This document shows, in pieces, positions 20,026 to 30,509 of a DNA stretch of 64,000 nucleotides; the first letter of the stretch is position 1, and every line of letters begins with the position of its first letter. The position numbers and the translations under genes are program-made. The stretch covers positions 496,001 to 560,000 of the forward strand of contig NZ_QPEX01000010.1 in assembly GCF_003335505.1 (NCBI RefSeq), read 5' to 3'. Below the pieces are notes generated by a model. The model was not told the DNA's origin and ran no database searches. It was given only the letters and a program-made list of their open reading frames with translations. Origin of the DNA: Bremerella cremea. GTDB taxonomy: Bacteria > Planctomycetota > Planctomycetia > Pirellulales > Pirellulaceae.

Positions 20026-22743
20026 TTATGCGAAGTAGGGATTCGGCTTTTCGGCGTCGTAGTTCAAATCTTGAATCGCCTGGGCCACTTCGCTGCGTTC
20101 GACCTTGCCGGTACGAGCCAGTTCGTAAAGAGTGGCGATGACGACCGATTCGGCGTCGACCTCGAAGTGGCGACGCAAGGCTTCGCGTGTTTCGCTGCGG
20201 CCCATGCCGTCGGTACCCAGAGCCACCATTTGGCCCGGCAAGTACGGACGAATTTGTTCAGCCCAAGCTCGCACATTGTCGGAAGCCGAGATGAAGGGGC
20301 CTTCGACTCCGTCCATGACGGTTTCGAGGTACGACTTCTTCGGCTCTTCGGTCGGGTGGAACATGTTCCAACGTTCGACCGACTGCGAATCGCGGCGAAG
20401 CTCGGTGTAGCTGGTTACCGCCCACACATCGCTGGCAATGTTGTACTTTTCGGCCAAAATCTGAGCGGCGTCCAACACGCAGCGTGTGATCGTGCCACTG
20501 CCCATCAACTGAACCGTAGCACGTGGCTTTTCGACGGCCTGGGCGCTGAGCTTGTAGATACCGCGAACGATCCCTTCCTGGGCACCTTCTGGCATCTCTG
20601 GATTGACGTAGTTTTCGTTTCCAACGGTGATGTAGTAGATCGCCGTTTCGCCTTCAGCGTACAGCTTCTTCATCCCGTCGAGGACGATGACAGCCGTTTC
20701 GTAGGCGTAACAGACATCGTAGGAACGAACCGTTGGGAAGGCGATCGCATTGAGATGGCTATGACCATCTTGGTGCTGTAGCCCTTCCCCGTTCAGGGTC
20801 GTACGGCCGGCGGTTCCACCGATCAGGAAGCCCTTGGCACGCGTATCAGCGGCACACCAAATCAGGTCGCCGATACGCTGGAAACCGAACATGCTGTAGT
20901 AAATGAAGAACGGAATCATGTTGATGCCGTGCTGCGAGTAAGCGTTGCCAGCCGCGATAAACGACGACATCGAACCCGCTTCGGTGATCCCTTCTTCTAG
21001 GATCTGCCCATCTTTAGCTTCCTTGTAGTACATCAGCTGATCGGAGTCGACCGGCTCGTACAACTGGCCAGAATGGGCATAAATCCCGATCTGCCGGAAC
21101 ATGCCTTCCATACCGAAGGTTCGCGATTCGTCGGGAACGATCGGGACGATCTGCTTGCCGATGTTTTCGTCTTTGCACAGCTTCGTGAGCAGGCGGACGA
21201 AGCCCATCGTGGTCGACATTTCTTTACCGCGACTCCCACCAAGGAATTCTTTGTAATCCTCGATCGTAGGAATCTGCGAGGTTGGCACGTTCTTCGGGCG
21301 AGAAGGAACCGGACCACCGAGTGCTTCACGACGCTTCTTAAGATAACGCATTTCGGCGCTATCTTCCGGCGGACGGTAGAAAGGTGCTTTGACGACTTCT
21401 TCGTCCGAGATCGGAATACTGAAGCGGGTCCGGAACTCACGGAGTTCTTCCTCGTTCAGCTTCTTCTGGTTGTGGGTGACGTTACGGCCTTCGCCAGCTT
21501 CGCCTAGCCCATACCCTTTGATCGTCTTGGCGATAACAACGGTCGGCTTGCCCTTGCATTCGGTGGCAGCCTTGTAGGCGGCATACACTTTTTCAGGATC
21601 GTGCCCACCACGAACCATCTTTTGGAGACGTTCGTCCGAGTAATTCTTGACGAGTTCCAGCAGTTCTGGGTACTTGCCGAAGAAGTGCTTGCGAATGTAT
21701 TCGCCACTTTCAACCACGTACTTTTGGTACTGGCCGTCGACCACTTCTTCCATCCGTTTGACGAGCAGGCCCGATTTGTCGGCTTCCAACAACGGGTCCC
21801 AGTCGCTACCCCAAACGACCTTGATGACATTCCAGCCGGCACCGCGGAAGACCGCTTCCAGCTCTTGAATGATCTTGCCGTTACCACGCACCGGACCATC
21901 CAAACGCTGCAAGTTGCAGTTGATGACCCAGGTCAGGTTGTCGAGCTGTTCGCGCGAGGCCAGGCTGATCGCGCCGAGCGTTTCCGGCTCGTCGCATTCA
22001 CCGTCCCCAATGAACGCCCACACACGGGTCTTGCTGGTGTCTTTCAAACCGCGGTCATGCAAGTAGCGGTTGAAACGTGCCTGGTAGATCGAGCAGATCG
22101 GCCCCAAGCCCATGCTAACCGTCGGGAATTCCCAGAAGTCTGGCATTAGCCAAGGGTGCGGATAGGACGAAAGCCCCATCACCGGCTGCAGCTCTCGGCG
22201 GAAGCATTCCAGGTTCTCTTCCGTCAAACGCCCTTCGACGAAAGCCCGCGAGTAAATCCCAGGCGAAGCGTGCCCTTGGAAATAAACCTGGTCTCCTTCG
22301 TAACCGCTGCCGCGACCACGCAGGAAGTGATTGAAAGCGACTTCCACCAAGGTAGCACTGGAAGCGAACGTGCTGATATGCCCGCCGAGGCCTTCAAAAT
22401 TTTTGTTGGCCCGCGTCACCATCGCCATGGCGTTCCAGCGGATGATGCTCTTGATGCGACGTTCGAATTCACGATTGCCGGGATAAGCAGGTTGATCCGA
22501 CGAGTGAATGGTGTTGATGTACGGCGTGTTGGCCGCAAATGGAATATCGACACCCCGAGCATGTGCTCGATTTTCTAAAGCGGATAAAAGGAACCGAACC
22601 CGGTCCTCACCTTTGCCTTCTAACACGTAATCGAGTGAGTCGAGCCACTCTTGAGTCTCTGCCGGGTCAACGTCGGATGCAAACGTCGACGGGTTATTCC
22701 GCATGAGATTCTCTTCGGCTGGCATCATTTTGGCGTTCGCCAT
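20026..22743 (-). CDS. aceE: Pyruvate dehydrogenase E1 component (homodimeric type)
   Basis: E1 decarboxylates pyruvate with thiamine diphosphate and reductively acetylates the lipoyl group of E2. The 905-aa product is the long single-chain AceE type, not the alpha/beta type. The ThDP/Mg motif is FIGDGECDEPETLGA...NLTWVINCN. The YAHSGQLYEPVDSDQL and GGTAGRTTLNGEGLQHQDGHS blocks mark the pyrimidine and C-terminal domains. It begins at an ATG with a recognisable promoter about 160 bp upstream. aceF follows at 94 bp and lpdA precedes it by 272 bp, so all three enzymes of the complex are encoded together. Confidence 0.98.
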   Translation of the reverse strand: MANAKMMPAEENLMRNNPSTFASDVDPAETQEWLDSLDYVLEGKGEDRVRFLLSALENRAHARGVDIPFAANTPYINTIHSSDQPAYPGNREFERRIKSIIRWNAMAMVTRANKNFEGLGGHISTFASSATLVEVAFNHFLRGRGSGYEGDQVYFQGHASPGIYSRAFVEGRLTEENLECFRRELQPVMGLSSYPHPWLMPDFWEFPTVSMGLGPICSIYQARFNRYLHDRGLKDTSKTRVWAFIGDGECDEPETLGAISLASREQLDNLTWVINCNLQRLDGPVRGNGKIIQELEAVFRGAGWNVIKVVWGSDWDPLLEADKSGLLVKRMEEVVDGQYQKYVVESGEYIRKHFFGKYPELLELVKNYSDERLQKMVRGGHDPEKVYAAYKAATECKGKPTVVIAKTIKGYGLGEAGEGRNVTHNQKKLNEEELREFRTRFSIPISDEEVVKAPFYRPPEDSAEMRYLKKRREALGGPVPSRPKNVPTSQIPTIEDYKEFLGGSRGKEMSTTMGFVRLLTKLCKDENIGKQIVPIVPDESRTFGMEGMFRQIGIYAHSGQLYEPVDSDQLMYYKEAKDGQILEEGITEAGSMSSFIAAGNAYSQHGINMIPFFIYYSMFGFQRIGDLIWCAADTRAKGFLIGGTAGRTTLNGEGLQHQDGHSHLNAIAFPTVRSYDVCYAYETAVIVLDGMKKLYAEGETAIYYITVGNENYVNPEMPEGAQEGIVRGIYKLSAQAVEKPRATVQLMGSGTITRCVLDAAQILAEKYNIASDVWAVTSYTELRRDSQSVERWNMFHPTEEPKKSYLETVMDGVEGPFISASDNVRAWAEQIRPYLPGQMVALGTDGMGRSETREALRRHFEVDAESVVIATLYELARTGKVERSEVAQAIQDLNYDAEKPNPYFA

Positions 22744-22898
22744 GCAACTTCCCTTATTTCAGTCCGTTGCTTTACGCCAGGAAAAGACGAATATCTCGAC
22801 CGCACCTTCATGGCACGGCCATCTCTGGCGAAGCAACCCTCGATAACTTATCTCAAAGATCGAACTCGGATCGTGTCCGAGGTAGGCTTCGAGTTTGA

Positions 22899-22926
22899 AT
22901 TCTACCGCGCCGACGGCGTTTGTCAG
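22899..22926 (-). promoter_or_regulatory. Probable sigma70 promoter of aceE-aceF
   Basis: On the minus strand CTGACA (22921-22926) and TAGAAT (22899-22904) are 16 bp apart, each matching consensus at five of six positions. Transcription would start near 22892, about 150 nt before aceE. Just upstream, GGGAGG and CCTCCC (about 22935-22955) can form a hairpin that may mark the end of lpdA, though its U-tract is poor. aceE-aceF can thus be expressed apart from lpdA. Confidence 0.5.
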
Positions 22927-23015
22927 CGAGAGGGAGGCAAACCCCTCCCGTCTTCTGCAAACGGCAAATTCGGCAGAAGCCTGATTTATAACACAAGTCG
23001 TTTGCTAAAGCGAGC

Positions 23016-24446
23016 TTACGACTTCTTTTTTGGCTTGTAAATTTCCGTAGCCGTCCCGAAAAATACCTCGCCCGCGTTCATCACGGTTTCGCTTAGCGTT
23101 GGGTGAGGATGGATCGTCGAGGTCAAATCGAAGACTTCGGCACGCATTTCCAAGGCCAAGACCGCCTCAGAAATCATTTCGCCAGCCCCTGGCCCGACGA
23201 TACCACAACCAAGCACACGGCTGGTTTCGGGATCGATGATCCACTTGGTCATCCCTTCGGTGCGGCCCAAAGCCTGAGCACGACCGCTGGCAGCCCAAGG
23301 ATAGATGGCCACTTCCACCTTCTTGCCCATTTGCTTGGCTTCTTCTTCCATCAAGCCAGCCCAAGCAATTTCTGGATCTGTGAAGATCACGGCAGGAATC
23401 GCGGCAGGCTCGAAAGAAACCGGATGTCCCAGCATTGCTTCGACGGCGGCGCGGCCTTCGTGCGTTGCCTTGTGGGCCAGCATTGGGTTGCCAGTCACGT
23501 CACCAATCGCCGAGATCTTCGGATCGGCCGTTTGCAACTGCTTGTTGACTTCGATGAAGCCACGCTTGTCGACGACAACGCCGGTGTTTTCCAGACCGAT
23601 TCCCTTGGTATTCGGCCAGCGACCGATCGAAACCAAGACGCGATCGTATTTGAAAGTCCCGAATTTAGCAGGGCCTTCGAAGGCGACTTCCACCTTGCCG
23701 TCGCGATCGCCTAACGATCCGACTTTGGTGTTAGTGAAGATCCGTCCCTCGAATAGTTCGTCCAGCTTCTTATGCAGCGGCTTCACCAGATTGCGGTCGG
23801 CACCCGGCAGAAGTCCGTCGGTCAATTCGACCACGCTGACCTTGGTACCTAGGTGAGCATAAACCGAGCCCAGTTCCAGCCCGATATAACCACCACCGAT
23901 CACCAGCATGGTTTCGGGAATGTCTTGCAGTTCGAGAGCACCTGTCGAGTCCATCACGCGGGGCGAATCGATCTGGAAGGCAGGCGGCATCGCAGGGACC
24001 GAACCGGTGGCGACAATCGCACGGTCGAACGTCAGCTTGCCCCCTTCTGGGATCGAAGCGTCATCCCCTTCCAACTGCAGCGTGCTCGAGTCAACAAAGC
24101 TGGCATTGGCCTTGATGATGGTCACGTTACGTTTCTTGGCAAGCTGACCCAATCCGGTCGTCAGGGATTTGATAACCCCTTCTTTGCGGGCGCGTAGCTT
24201 GTCGAGTTCGATTTTCGCTTCGCCAAAAGTAACGCCCCATTCCTTATTCAATTCGTGGACTTCGTCGATAACGCGAGCAACGTGGAGCAGCGCTTTCGAA
24301 GGAATACATCCCCGCAGAAGACAAGTACCGCCGAGTCGGGGTTCCTTCTCGATCAGGGTAACTTCCATTCCTTCGTCGGCAGCCAGAAACGCCGCCGCGT
24401 AGCCCCCGGGACCACCTCCGATGACCGCCAATTGGGTATGAGCCAT
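23016..24446 (-). CDS. lpdA: Dihydrolipoyl dehydrogenase (E3)
   Basis: E3 reoxidises the dihydrolipoyl arm of E2 with FAD and NAD+. The 476-aa product has the FAD motif [12 protein letters not shown] at residues 8-19, the redox-active disulfide in [13 protein letters not shown] (Cys42 and Cys47), the NAD motif [28 protein letters not shown] for FAD, and the active-site His in [10 protein letters not shown]. It sits between rpsD and aceE on the minus strand. A terminator after rpsD implies its own promoter. It may also serve the 2-oxoglutarate and glycine-cleavage complexes. Confidence 0.97.
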   Translation of the reverse strand: MAHTQLAVIGGGPGGYAAAFLAADEGMEVTLIEKEPRLGGTCLLRGCIPSKALLHVARVIDEVHELNKEWGVTFGEAKIELDKLRARKEGVIKSLTTGLGQLAKKRNVTIIKANASFVDSSTLQLEGDDASIPEGGKLTFDRAIVATGSVPAMPPAFQIDSPRVMDSTGALELQDIPETMLVIGGGYIGLELGSVYAHLGTKVSVVELTDGLLPGADRNLVKPLHKKLDELFEGRIFTNTKVGSLGDRDGKVEVAFEGPAKFGTFKYDRVLVSIGRWPNTKGIGLENTGVVVDKRGFIEVNKQLQTADPKISAIGDVTGNPMLAHKATHEGRAAVEAMLGHPVSFEPAAIPAVIFTDPEIAWAGLMEEEAKQMGKKVEVAIYPWAASGRAQALGRTEGMTKWIIDPETSRVLGCGIVGPGAGEMISEAVLALEMRAEVFDLTSTIHPHPTLSETVMNAGEVFFGTATEIYKPKKKS

Positions 24447-24555
24447 GATGTCTCTCTAGCAAACTTTCTAAGGCTTTGATTGGGATTACGCCGTTTGAGA
24501 TGCCTAAGTGGGGAGACGCGTCTCAAAACAATGCGTAACAGAGGCACATTGAACC

Positions 24556-24602
24556 AAAAAAAAAGGGACTCCGCGACGGGCCATCGTGCCGGAATCCCTT
24601 TG
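24556..24602 (-). terminator. rpsD terminator
   Basis: On the minus strand AAGGGATTCCGG pairs with CGGAGTCCCTT (one mismatch) across a 15-nt loop, followed by nine T. It lies 40-90 bp after the rpsD stop and separates rpsD from lpdA. Confidence 0.85.
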
Positions 24603-24645
24603 AAGTTACTAATTGGTGAGAATTGCCATAAAATGGCTCGCGAGA

Positions 24646-25254
24646 TTAACGCGACATGAATTCGACCACCATGTTGACGTCGACCGGCAGGCTGATATCT
24701 TCCGGACCTGGCACGCTATCAAAAGTTGCCGACAAGGTCTCGGGATCGGCCGAGAGGAACGATGCCGTCTCACCGGAAGCGTCAGCGTGAATGCTGCGAT
24801 ACATGATCTGCAGTTTTTCACGGTTGCGGACGCTAATCACGTCACCAGGACGCAACTGATAAGAAGGCTTGTCCACCTTGTGGCCATTGACCAGGAAGTG
24901 ACCGTGAACGATCCCCTGGCGAGCCTGGCAGCGGGTCAAAGCCAAACCAGCACGGCGAACCACGTTATCCAAGCGACGTTCGCATAGGGACAATAGGTTT
25001 TCACCCGTGTTACCCTTGCTGTGCTTGGCGTGGTCGAAGTAGCGGCGAAGCTGCTTCTCACCAATACCGTAATAGTGCTTGATCTTCTGCTTTTCCATCA
25101 ACGCAGCACCGTAGTTAGACGGGCGCTTCGGACGGTTGTGCATACCTGGGGGGGAAGGCCGGCGATCGGCAGCGCGCATCGCACCGCGGCTCTCGTAAAT
25201 GACTGCACCGAGACGACGATTAACTTTGGCCTTCGGACCGGTGTAATGGCCCAT
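24646..25254 (-). CDS. rpsD: 30S ribosomal protein S4
   Basis: S4 is a primary 16S rRNA-binding protein that starts assembly of the 5' domain of the small subunit. The 202-aa product has the S4 RNA-binding domain (RLDNVVRRAGLALTRCQARQGIVHGHFLVNG) at about residues 94-125. The N-terminus, MGHYTGPKAKVNRRLGAVIY, lacks the zinc-binding cysteines seen in some orthologues. AGGAG lies upstream of the ATG. Unlike in E. coli it stands alone, not with rpsK and rpoA, and has its own promoter and terminator. Confidence 0.97.
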   Translation of the reverse strand: MGHYTGPKAKVNRRLGAVIYESRGAMRAADRRPSPPGMHNRPKRPSNYGAALMEKQKIKHYYGIGEKQLRRYFDHAKHSKGNTGENLLSLCERRLDNVVRRAGLALTRCQARQGIVHGHFLVNGHKVDKPSYQLRPGDVISVRNREKLQIMYRSIHADASGETASFLSADPETLSATFDSVPGPEDISLPVDVNMVVEFMSR

Positions 25255-25376
25255 GAACGATTAACTCCTACGCTACTTTCCCAGGAATCACCAACTGTTG
25301 ATCGCAGCGGGAATTTCGATTCCTACATCCACGATTGTTCCCCTGAACGGATACTCGATCAGGGTGGAAACCACAC

Positions 25377-25405
25377 ATTGTGCCGAAGCTTGCCACCTTT
25401 GACAA
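25377..25405 (-). promoter_or_regulatory. Probable sigma70 promoter of rpsD
   Basis: On the minus strand TTGTCA (25400-25405) and CACAAT (25377-25382) are separated by exactly 17 bp. The predicted leader is about 115 nt, long enough to hold an S4 autoregulatory site, but I cannot identify one by eye. Confidence 0.55.
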
Positions 25406-25851
25406 GGGGTTAGGGCGTGAAGCGTGAAAATTGCCGTTCTCCACACGAAAAACTTTAGTCAGACCACCCAAAAACAAGGAAAACCGCCCCTTCAAGGTAG
25501 ATTTTCCGGTTTGTCTTCTATTATTTTGTCTTTTCAAAGTGTGATAAATCGAAATATCGCGTTATTCTAGGCTCTATCAGAAAGCTTGCTCCTCGCCCCT
25601 TGGTTTGTTGGGAAGAGCTGTTAGGGAATCTCGCGAAGCGACTTCCATGAATCCCTGCGATTCATAGAGGCCAACGTATTTCGCATTTTTCCCCCACAAT
25701 CTCTCGCTCAGCCGAAGTCCTACCAGGCATTTCTGAGACAGCTATTGACGCCTATCGTGGTTCATAATCTTGTGCCTAGACATCAATATTTGTTCCCACC
25801 CCAATTTTGCTCTTTCCTACTTTCTGCTCCCCTGACAAAGGAACTGCCTCT
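25406..25851. other. AT-rich divergent intergenic region
   Basis: About 445 bp lies upstream of both the rpsD promoter and the Gfo/Idh gene, with an AT-rich core at about 25500-25570. It may act as an upstream activating region for rpsD and hold the promoter of the oxidoreductase gene. I found no RNA gene, repeat or convincing plus-strand promoter. Confidence 0.4.
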
Positions 25852-27153
25852 ATGAGCAACCCGAAGATGAATCGTCGCTTTTTCCTAAAAACGTCTGCCA
25901 CGGCAGCCGCAATCGCAGGCACAGGCTTTCATCGCCTGGCGTCTGCGGCAGAGTCGAAATCCCCTAACGAACTGCTCGACGTGGCCTGCATCGGCGTGCA
26001 GAACCGAGCCTCGGCGAACGTGAGTGGCGTGAGCGGCCAGAATATCGTTGCGATGTGCGATATCGACGACAAGTATTTAGACCAAGCGCTCCAGCAATAC
26101 GCTTCGCAAAAATCAAATCGATACAACGACTTCCGCGTCCTGTTGGATAAAGAAAAATCGCTCGACGCCGTTGTGGTTAGCACGCCAGATCATACCCATG
26201 CCCCAGCTTCGATGTGGGCCATGCAGCTTGGCAAGCATTGCTACTGCGAAAAGCCGCTGACCCACACGGTCCATGAAGCCCGCGAAATGACCAAGCTGGC
26301 CGCGAAAAAGAAGCTGGCGACTCAGATGGGCACGCAAATTCATGCTGGCAACAACTATCGCCGCGTGGTCGAAGCAGTCCAGTCCGGCGCGGTGGGTGAT
26401 ATCACGAAGGTTGACGTCTGGGTTGGCAAAGGCTGGGGTGGCGGCAAGCTCCCAACCGACAAACCGCCTGTCCCCAAAAACATTCACTGGGATGTCTGGC
26501 TCGGCCCAGCTGCCGAACGTCCTTATTCGCCGGTTTACTTGCCAGCCAACTGGCGTCGCTGGTGGGATTTTGGTGGCGGCACCCTGGGTGACATGGGTTG
26601 CCATTACATCGATCTCGTTTTCTGGGCTTTGAAATTGAAGTATCCCAGCACGGTCAGTGCTGAAGGTGCCGAGCCCGATCCGTACACGGCTCCTCTTGGC
26701 TTGACGGTGAACTACAAGTTCCCCAAAACCGACGTTGCCCCGGCCATTGAAATGACATGGCGCGACGGCACGCACACGCCTTCGGAAGTTGCCGGCATCA
26801 AAGTCCCAGGCTCTGGCGTGATGTTCCACGGCACCAAGGGAAAGATGTTCGCCGACTACGGTGGATTCAAGCTCTATCCAGAAAATAAGTTTGCCGACTG
26901 GAAAGCCCCTGAGGAAACGATTCCCAACTCGATCGGTCACTACGAAGAGTGGATCAAGGCCTGCAAAGAAGGGACGCCTACCACGTGTAACTTCTCGTAC
27001 TCTGGCCCGCTGACCGAAACGGTTCTGTTGGGTAACGTTGCTTACCGTAGCGGCGGACCCATTGAATGGGATGCCGAGAACTTGAAAGTCACCAACAACG
27101 AAGCGGCCAACCAGTTCATCGAACGCAAGTACCGCGAAGGCTGGCGAATTTAG
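25852..27153 (+). CDS. Gfo/Idh/MocA family oxidoreductase with Tat-type leader
   Basis: The 433-aa product starts with a twin-arginine-like leader (NRRFFLKTSATAAAIAG), then an NAD(P)-binding fold and the family's conserved block HCYCEKPLTHTVHEAREM, whose Lys is the catalytic candidate. WWDFGGGTLGDMGCHYIDL follows in the substrate domain. Such enzymes oxidise or reduce sugars, inositols or their derivatives. Planctomycetes carry dozens of copies, usually exported, with unknown substrates. AAAGGA stands about 11 bases before the ATG at 25852. A second member lies at the right end of this window. A strong terminator follows. Confidence 0.9.
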   Translation: MSNPKMNRRFFLKTSATAAAIAGTGFHRLASAAESKSPNELLDVACIGVQNRASANVSGVSGQNIVAMCDIDDKYLDQALQQYASQKSNRYNDFRVLLDKEKSLDAVVVSTPDHTHAPASMWAMQLGKHCYCEKPLTHTVHEAREMTKLAAKKKLATQMGTQIHAGNNYRRVVEAVQSGAVGDITKVDVWVGKGWGGGKLPTDKPPVPKNIHWDVWLGPAAERPYSPVYLPANWRRWWDFGGGTLGDMGCHYIDLVFWALKLKYPSTVSAEGAEPDPYTAPLGLTVNYKFPKTDVAPAIEMTWRDGTHTPSEVAGIKVPGSGVMFHGTKGKMFADYGGFKLYPENKFADWKAPEETIPNSIGHYEEWIKACKEGTPTTCNFSYSGPLTETVLLGNVAYRSGGPIEWDAENLKVTNNEAANQFIERKYREGWRI

Positions 27154-27191
27154 TTCGTTCGCGAAAACCTTTTCCAAACCATCAACAACAG

Positions 27192-27227
27192 AGGCCCACG
27201 ACAATCACACGATTGTCTGGGCCTTTC
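27192..27227 (+). terminator. Terminator after the Gfo/Idh gene
   Basis: AGGCCCA and TGGGCCT pair around an inner stem ACAATC/GATTGT, followed by TTTCTTATTT. The hairpin lies 38 bp after the stop codon at 27153. Confidence 0.85.
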
Positions 27228-27270
27228 TTATTTCTTGTGTCGTAGCCTCCGAATTTGGCTCGATCGGTGG

Positions 27271-27672
27271 CTAGTCGATAAATGGTGGATCGGCAGGATA
27301 CACGGCGACTTCAATCGAGTGCCCGTCGGGATCTTGAAAGAAGGTTTGGTGAATGTTTCCGGCATTCACCCGCTGAATGAACGGAATGCCGTGCTCGTTG
27401 AGAATTTCGACAAGTTGGCTTTCATCTTTCAACGCAAACGCGTAATGATCGCCCCGGGAATTCGGCTGGTCACCTCCGTCAAAAGCATGCTCTGTTTCCA
27501 AAATATGAATCTGAATACCGTAACCCACCAGCCAAGCCCCGGGAAAATCGAACGGCGGACGTTCGACCTGGCGAAAACCAAGCACATCGCGATAAAACGC
27601 GATGCTGACCTGCGTATCTTTGACGGCGAGAGCTAGATGATTCAAACCTCGAATCGGCAGCGGTCGGGGCAT
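27271..27672 (-). CDS. VOC (glyoxalase/extradiol dioxygenase fold) family protein
   Basis: The 133-aa product has the beta-alpha-beta-beta-beta repeat of the vicinal oxygen chelate fold. RGLNHLALAVKDTQVSIAFYRDVLGF holds the first metal His, HYAFALKD the second repeat, and TFFQDPDGHSIEVAVYP the terminal Glu. Members include glyoxalase I, fosfomycin-resistance proteins and dioxygenases; this one has the length of a single-domain lyase but no feature that fixes the substrate. It is transcribed convergently with the Gfo/Idh gene and divergently from tdh. Confidence 0.85.
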   Translation of the reverse strand: MPRPLPIRGLNHLALAVKDTQVSIAFYRDVLGFRQVERPPFDFPGAWLVGYGIQIHILETEHAFDGGDQPNSRGDHYAFALKDESQLVEILNEHGIPFIQRVNAGNIHQTFFQDPDGHSIEVAVYPADPPFID

Positions 27673-27944
27673 ACTTCAATTTTCCTTCGTCAACGTGGCT
27701 TCTCGTAAGCATCCAAGAATAGTGCAATGCCGTCACCGGCGAAATGCAGGCCCGGTCTGAATCGTGGTTACAGTTCCGACTGTCACCAAGCAGTTGGTTC
27801 GCTAATCGCAATTTTCGGGAACTCTCCCCAACTTTTGTTCCCACGAAAGGCTGGTCAGGCATTCGCGATTTGCCAAGCGACGTTACAATCAAAGCTTGGC
27901 AACCAAATGTTCAACTTTGCGCAGAGTTCATCTAGGACTGTTTT

Positions 27945-28973
27945 ATGAAAGCGCTGGTCAAGCGGCACGCGGAAAAAGGGTTGTGGCTGGAAGACGTCCC
28001 GGAACCGACCATTGGTATTAACGACGTCCTGATCAAGGTGCTTAAAACGGGCATCTGCGGTACCGATGTCCATATCTATAAATGGGACGCCTGGGCTCAG
28101 AAAAGTGTGCCGGTGCCGATGGTCGTCGGGCACGAGTTTGTGGGTGAGATCGTCGAAGTCGGTTCCAACGTCGGTGTGTTCGAGCCAGGCCAGATCGTCA
28201 GTGGCGAAGGTCACGTCGTTTGCGGTCACTGCCGTAACTGCATGGCCGGGCGTCGTCATCTGTGTGCCGATACCAAAGGCATCGGCGTTAATCGCCCCGG
28301 CGCGTTCGCGGAATATATCTCGGTTCCGATGACCAATGTCTGGCACCACGCCGACGGCATTCCGCTTGATGTCGCGTCTATCTTCGATCCCTTTGGCAAT
28401 GCGGTTCACACGGCACTTACCTTTCCTGTGCTGGGCGAAGACGTGCTGATCACCGGCGCCGGTCCCATTGGTTGTATGGCCGCCGCCGTCGCCAAACATG
28501 CCGGGGCTCGCTTTGTGGTGGTCACCGATGTCAATCCTTGGCGGTTAGAACTTGCCAAGAAGGTGGGTGCGACCCGCGTGGTAGACGTGCGAAACGAAAA
28601 ATTAGCCGACGTCCAAAAGGAGTTGGGGATGGTCGAAGGATTCGACGTCGGCTTAGAAATGTCTGGCAACGCGGCCGCTTTCCGCGACATGATTTCCAAC
28701 ATGTGCCACGGCGGCAAAATCGCGATGCTGGGCATCCCGCCCGAAGATATTTCGATCGACTGGAACGATGTGATCTTCAACATGCTGACCATTAAAGGAA
28801 TTTACGGTCGCCAGATGTACGAAACCTGGTATCAAATGACCGTCCTCCTACAAGGTGGACTCGATCTCCAGCCCATCATTACGCATCGCCTTAACTATCG
28901 CGAGTTCGAGCAAGGATTCGAGGCGATGTTCTCTGGCCAATCGGGCAAAGTCGTTCTCGATTGGACGGAATAA
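27945..28973 (+). CDS. tdh: L-threonine 3-dehydrogenase
   Basis: Tdh oxidises threonine to 2-amino-3-ketobutyrate with NAD+. The 342-aa medium-chain zinc dehydrogenase has the catalytic-zinc residues in [13 protein letters not shown] and GHEFVGEI, the four structural-zinc cysteines in [15 protein letters not shown], and the Rossmann motif [23 protein letters not shown] is found about 9 bases upstream of the ATG. kbl follows 125 bp downstream on the same strand, so the pair degrades threonine to glycine and acetyl-CoA. Confidence 0.96.
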   Translation: MKALVKRHAEKGLWLEDVPEPTIGINDVLIKVLKTGICGTDVHIYKWDAWAQKSVPVPMVVGHEFVGEIVEVGSNVGVFEPGQIVSGEGHVVCGHCRNCMAGRRHLCADTKGIGVNRPGAFAEYISVPMTNVWHHADGIPLDVASIFDPFGNAVHTALTFPVLGEDVLITGAGPIGCMAAAVAKHAGARFVVVTDVNPWRLELAKKVGATRVVDVRNEKLADVQKELGMVEGFDVGLEMSGNAAAFRDMISNMCHGGKIAMLGIPPEDISIDWNDVIFNMLTIKGIYGRQMYETWYQMTVLLQGGLDLQPIITHRLNYREFEQGFEAMFSGQSGKVVLDWTE

Positions 28974-29098
28974 ACGGTCGTTAGTTTAAAGTTTTCAGTA
29001 AGAGAAAAGCTTTGGTCTCCTTCCCCTGACATGGGGAGAAAAGGGACCAGCCCGAGGCGAATCGCGATTTTTTGCAGGATAGGATTAGGGAACAAGCC

Positions 29099-30286
29099 AT
29101 GTGGAATTCGGAAACCCAAACGCAGTACAGCGGCATCCTGAACGAGATCAAGGACGCCGGGCTCTATAAGAACGAGCGGACGATTCTGTCGCCGCAGAAG
29201 TCGAAGATCGACCTGCCGCAGCAGACGGAAGTCCTGAACATGTGCGCCAACAACTACCTGGGGCTTTCGGATCATCCCGAGATCATCGCGGCGGCCAAGG
29301 AAGGGCTCGACCGCTGGGGCTATGGCCTTTCCTCGGTCCGCTTCATTTGCGGAACGCAAGCCGCGCACGAGCAGCTTGAAAACGAAATCAGCAAGTTTCT
29401 GGGCATGGAAGACACGATTCTCTATTCGTCCTGTTTCGATGCCAACGGTGGGTTGTTTGAAACGATTCTCGGTCCGGAAGATGCCATTCTTTCTGACGAG
29501 CTCAACCACGCCAGCATCATCGACGGCGTGCGGCTCTGCAAAGCGAAGCGTTTTCGCTACAAGAACAACGACATGGCCGACCTGGAAGCCAAACTGAAGG
29601 AAGCCCAGGACGCCCGCGTACGGCTGATTGCTACCGATGGCGTGTTCAGCATGGACGGCTACATTTGCAACTTGCCTGATCTGTGCGACCTAGCCGACAA
29701 ATACAACGCCATGGTCATGGTCGATGACTCACACGCCGTTGGCTTCATGGGCAAGACTGGTCGTGGCACGCACGAACACCACGACGTGATCGACCGTATC
29801 GATATCATCACCGGCACGCTCGGCAAAGCACTCGGCGGCGCTTCAGGGGGTTATACCAGTGGCCGGAAAGAAATCGTCGACCTCCTGCGGCAACGATCGC
29901 GGCCTTACCTGTTCTCGAACACGCTGGCTCCGCCGATTGTCTCAGGTTCGCTCAAGGCCTTGGAACTGATCCAAAGCTCGACTGCCCTTCGCGACAAGCT
30001 GGAAACGAACACCAAGTTCTTCCGTGAAGAAATCGCCAAGCTGGGCCTCGATGTCCTGCCCGGTGAACACCCGATTGTGCCTGTCATGTTCTACGACGCC
30101 AAGGTTGCGGCCGAATTCTCTGAACGTCTTCTCAAGCGAGGTGTCTATGTGATTGGGTTCTCCTACCCGGTTGTCCCCCAAGACAAAGCCCGCATCCGCA
30201 CCCAGGTTTCCGCCGGACATTCGATCGAGGAACTGAAGTTCGCCGTCGAGCAGTTTGCCGCCGTGAAGCAAGAACTTGGCCTCTAG
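29099..30286 (+). CDS. kbl: Glycine C-acetyltransferase (2-amino-3-ketobutyrate CoA ligase)
   Basis: Kbl cleaves the product of Tdh with CoA into glycine and acetyl-CoA. The 395-aa product is an alpha-oxoamine synthase with pyridoxal phosphate, with the cofactor Lys in [16 protein letters not shown] and the [10 protein letters not shown] block. The ATG at 29099 gives the usual N-terminus. The tdh-kbl gap contains a GGTC...GACC hairpin with a CCCC/GGGG core (about 29012-29048) that may be an intercistronic element. Confidence 0.96.
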   Translation: MWNSETQTQYSGILNEIKDAGLYKNERTILSPQKSKIDLPQQTEVLNMCANNYLGLSDHPEIIAAAKEGLDRWGYGLSSVRFICGTQAAHEQLENEISKFLGMEDTILYSSCFDANGGLFETILGPEDAILSDELNHASIIDGVRLCKAKRFRYKNNDMADLEAKLKEAQDARVRLIATDGVFSMDGYICNLPDLCDLADKYNAMVMVDDSHAVGFMGKTGRGTHEHHDVIDRIDIITGTLGKALGGASGGYTSGRKEIVDLLRQRSRPYLFSNTLAPPIVSGSLKALELIQSSTALRDKLETNTKFFREEIAKLGLDVLPGEHPIVPVMFYDAKVAAEFSERLLKRGVYVIGFSYPVVPQDKARIRTQVSAGHSIEELKFAVEQFAAVKQELGL

Positions 30287-30341
30287 CCCGCAGGTCTCCG
30301 ATTTGGGGTCATTCCAAGTGGACTAGCTACAATGGATATCA

Positions 30342-30364
30342 GGCCCACCCCGTAGTGGGCCTTT
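30342..30364 (+). terminator. Terminator after kbl
   Basis: GGCCCAC and GTGGGCC pair around the loop CCCGTA, followed by TTT. It lies 55 bp beyond the kbl stop. The U-tract is short. Confidence 0.65.
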
Positions 30365-30429
30365 GCCCAAGTGTGCAAAATTGCGTGGAACATGGCCGAA
30401 CCTCTTCCTGGGTAAAGACTTTAGCCCAG

Positions 30430-30459
30430 TTGACGGTTCGCCCCGCGGCAACCTAGGAT
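30430..30459 (+). promoter_or_regulatory. Possible sigma70 promoter of hom
   Basis: TTGACG at 30430-30435 and TAGGAT at 30454-30459 are separated by 18 bp. The start would fall near 30466, about 45 nt before hom, with no leader peptide or attenuator in between. Confidence 0.45.
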
Positions 30460-30509
30460 GATCCCTTTGACCACCTGTTTCGTTCATCCATCTACCGTTC
30501 TTCGCAACC

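Noticed and set aside
26113-27204. Long minus-strand frame (363 codons) opposite the Gfo/Idh gene
   Set aside because: Lies on the opposite strand of a clear family member in codon register; no motif or ribosome site.
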